Shown piece by piece: positions 5,003-5,583 of a stretch of 5,583 bases of DNA. The notes under the pieces were generated by a model. The model made no database searches, was not told the origin of the DNA, and was given only the letters and a program-made list of their open reading frames with translations. The position numbers were made by a program, and so were the translations under genes. Source of the stretch: Bacteroidales bacterium UBA4284 (GTDB lineage Bacteria > Bacteroidota > Bacteroidia > Bacteroidales > UBA932); NCBI GenBank assembly GCA_002395925.1, contig DGVM01000106.1:1-5583 (forward strand), read 5' to 3'. Each line of letters opens with the position of its first letter. The first letter of the stretch is position 1.

Positions 5003-5583
5003 ATGTTGACACTAGCTTTTACCGACGGTACCGTCCGTCCCTGGGAAGACGAAGAGGCCAAACACATATTCTGGCACTCTTCCGCACACCTTATGGCCGA
5101 GGCCCTCGAGGCCCTTTATCCCGGCGTCCGCTTCGGCGTGGGCCCTGCCGTGGAAACCGGATTTTATTACGACGTTGACCTTGGCGACCGCACCATCAGC
5201 GAGTCCGACCTCAAGGCCATCGAAGACAAGATGATAGAACTCGCCCGCACCAAAGAGACCTTCGAACGCAAAGAGGTCTCCAAGGCCGAGGCCCTCAAGT
5301 ACTTCACCGAGAAAGGCGACCCTTACAAGGTCGAGCTTATCGGGGACCTGGAGGACGGCACCATTACATTCTATACCAACGGATGTTTCACCGACCTGTG
5401 CCGTGGCCCTCACCTTAAGCACGCAGATGATATCAAGGCTGTGAAGCTCACCGCGATAGCAGGTGCTTACTGGAAGGGCGACCAGGACAGGCAGCAGCTT
5501 ACCCGAATCTATGGCGTGACCTTCCCCAAGAAGAGCATGCTCGACGAGTATCTGAAGGTGCTCGAGGAGGCTAAGAAGCGCGA
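5003..5583 (+). CDS. thrS: Threonyl-tRNA synthetase, N-terminal part, cut by the right window edge; TGS domain apparently missing
   Basis: ThrRS charges tRNA-Thr with threonine and edits mischarged Ser-tRNA. The frame starts at ATG 5003-5005 and is open to the window end (193 complete codons). An in-frame TAA at 4991-4993 excludes a longer N-terminus. Residues 1-13 ([13 protein letters not shown]) look like the first strand of a TGS domain, but from residue 14 the sequence is already the linker into the N2 editing domain ([16 protein letters not shown]). The editing residues are present: His25 and His29 (HxxxH) and Asp131, Cys133 and His137 (TDLCRGPH). [13 protein letters not shown] (47-59) and [19 protein letters not shown] (153-171) lead towards the catalytic domain outside the window. 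His25 corresponds to His73 of E. coli ThrRS, so about 48 residues of TGS are absent. No Shine-Dalgarno is visible. Family identity is certain; whether the missing domain is biological or an assembly error is not. Confidence 0.95.
   Translation, partial: MLTLAFTDGTVRPWEDEEAKHIFWHSSAHLMAEALEALYPGVRFGVGPAVETGFYYDVDLGDRTISESDLKAIEDKMIELARTKETFERKEVSKAEALKYFTEKGDPYKVELIGDLEDGTITFYTNGCFTDLCRGPHLKHADDIKAVKLTAIAGAYWKGDQDRQQLTRIYGVTFPKKSMLDEYLKVLEEAKKR

Noticed and set aside
5012..5422. 136-residue open frame on the minus strand opposite thrS
   Set aside because: It is fully antisense to strongly conserved ThrRS sequence and has no recognisable motif; it arises from the GC-rich codon pattern.

Overview
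The window looks like chromosomal DNA from a GC-rich member of the Bacteroidales (Bacteroidota). Three things point there: the protein variants (PNPase, TruB, RpiB, ThrRS, and a DUF4199 protein next to a DPM1-type glycosyltransferase); the lack of clear Shine-Dalgarno sequences before the starts; and two TAnnTTTG-type -7 boxes, the promoter signature of this phylum. I see no phage, IS, CRISPR, rRNA or tRNA gene. The assignment is an inference from sequence features, not from a search.

Layout. Bases 1-905 (+) hold the 3' end of pnp, with the end of the catalytic core, KH and S1 domains and a long Arg/Gly/Glu/His-rich tail, closed by an intrinsic terminator at 914-941. Bases 955-1998 (+) encode a putative lipoprotein that fuses an N-terminal rhodanese domain to a C-terminal metallo-beta-lactamase-fold domain. 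It runs convergently, 8 bases apart, into a four-gene minus-strand block read from right to left: a DUF4199 membrane protein (4924-4382), a membrane-anchored family 2 glycosyltransferase (4378-3428), rpiB (3431-2994) and truB (2840-2007). The first three are tightly packed (a 3-base gap, then a 4-base ATGA overlap). A 153-base gap rich in small repeats and a hairpin separates rpiB from truB. A 78-base divergent intergenic region (4925-5002) carries back-to-back candidate promoters, and thrS begins at 5003 (+) and runs off the right edge.

Functionally this is mostly housekeeping: RNA turnover (PNPase), tRNA pseudouridylation (TruB), tRNA charging (ThrRS), pentose phosphate metabolism (RpiB) and polyprenyl-phosphate sugar transfer at the membrane (GT2). 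No multi-gene novel system is evident. The most notable observation is that the ThrRS appears to lack nearly all of its N-terminal TGS (N1) domain while keeping the editing-domain residues. An in-frame stop 12 bases upstream of its ATG shows that the missing domain is not hidden upstream. Second is the rhodanese-MBL lipoprotein architecture. Third is a -7 box so close to the DUF4199 start codon that the mRNA may be leaderless or nearly so.
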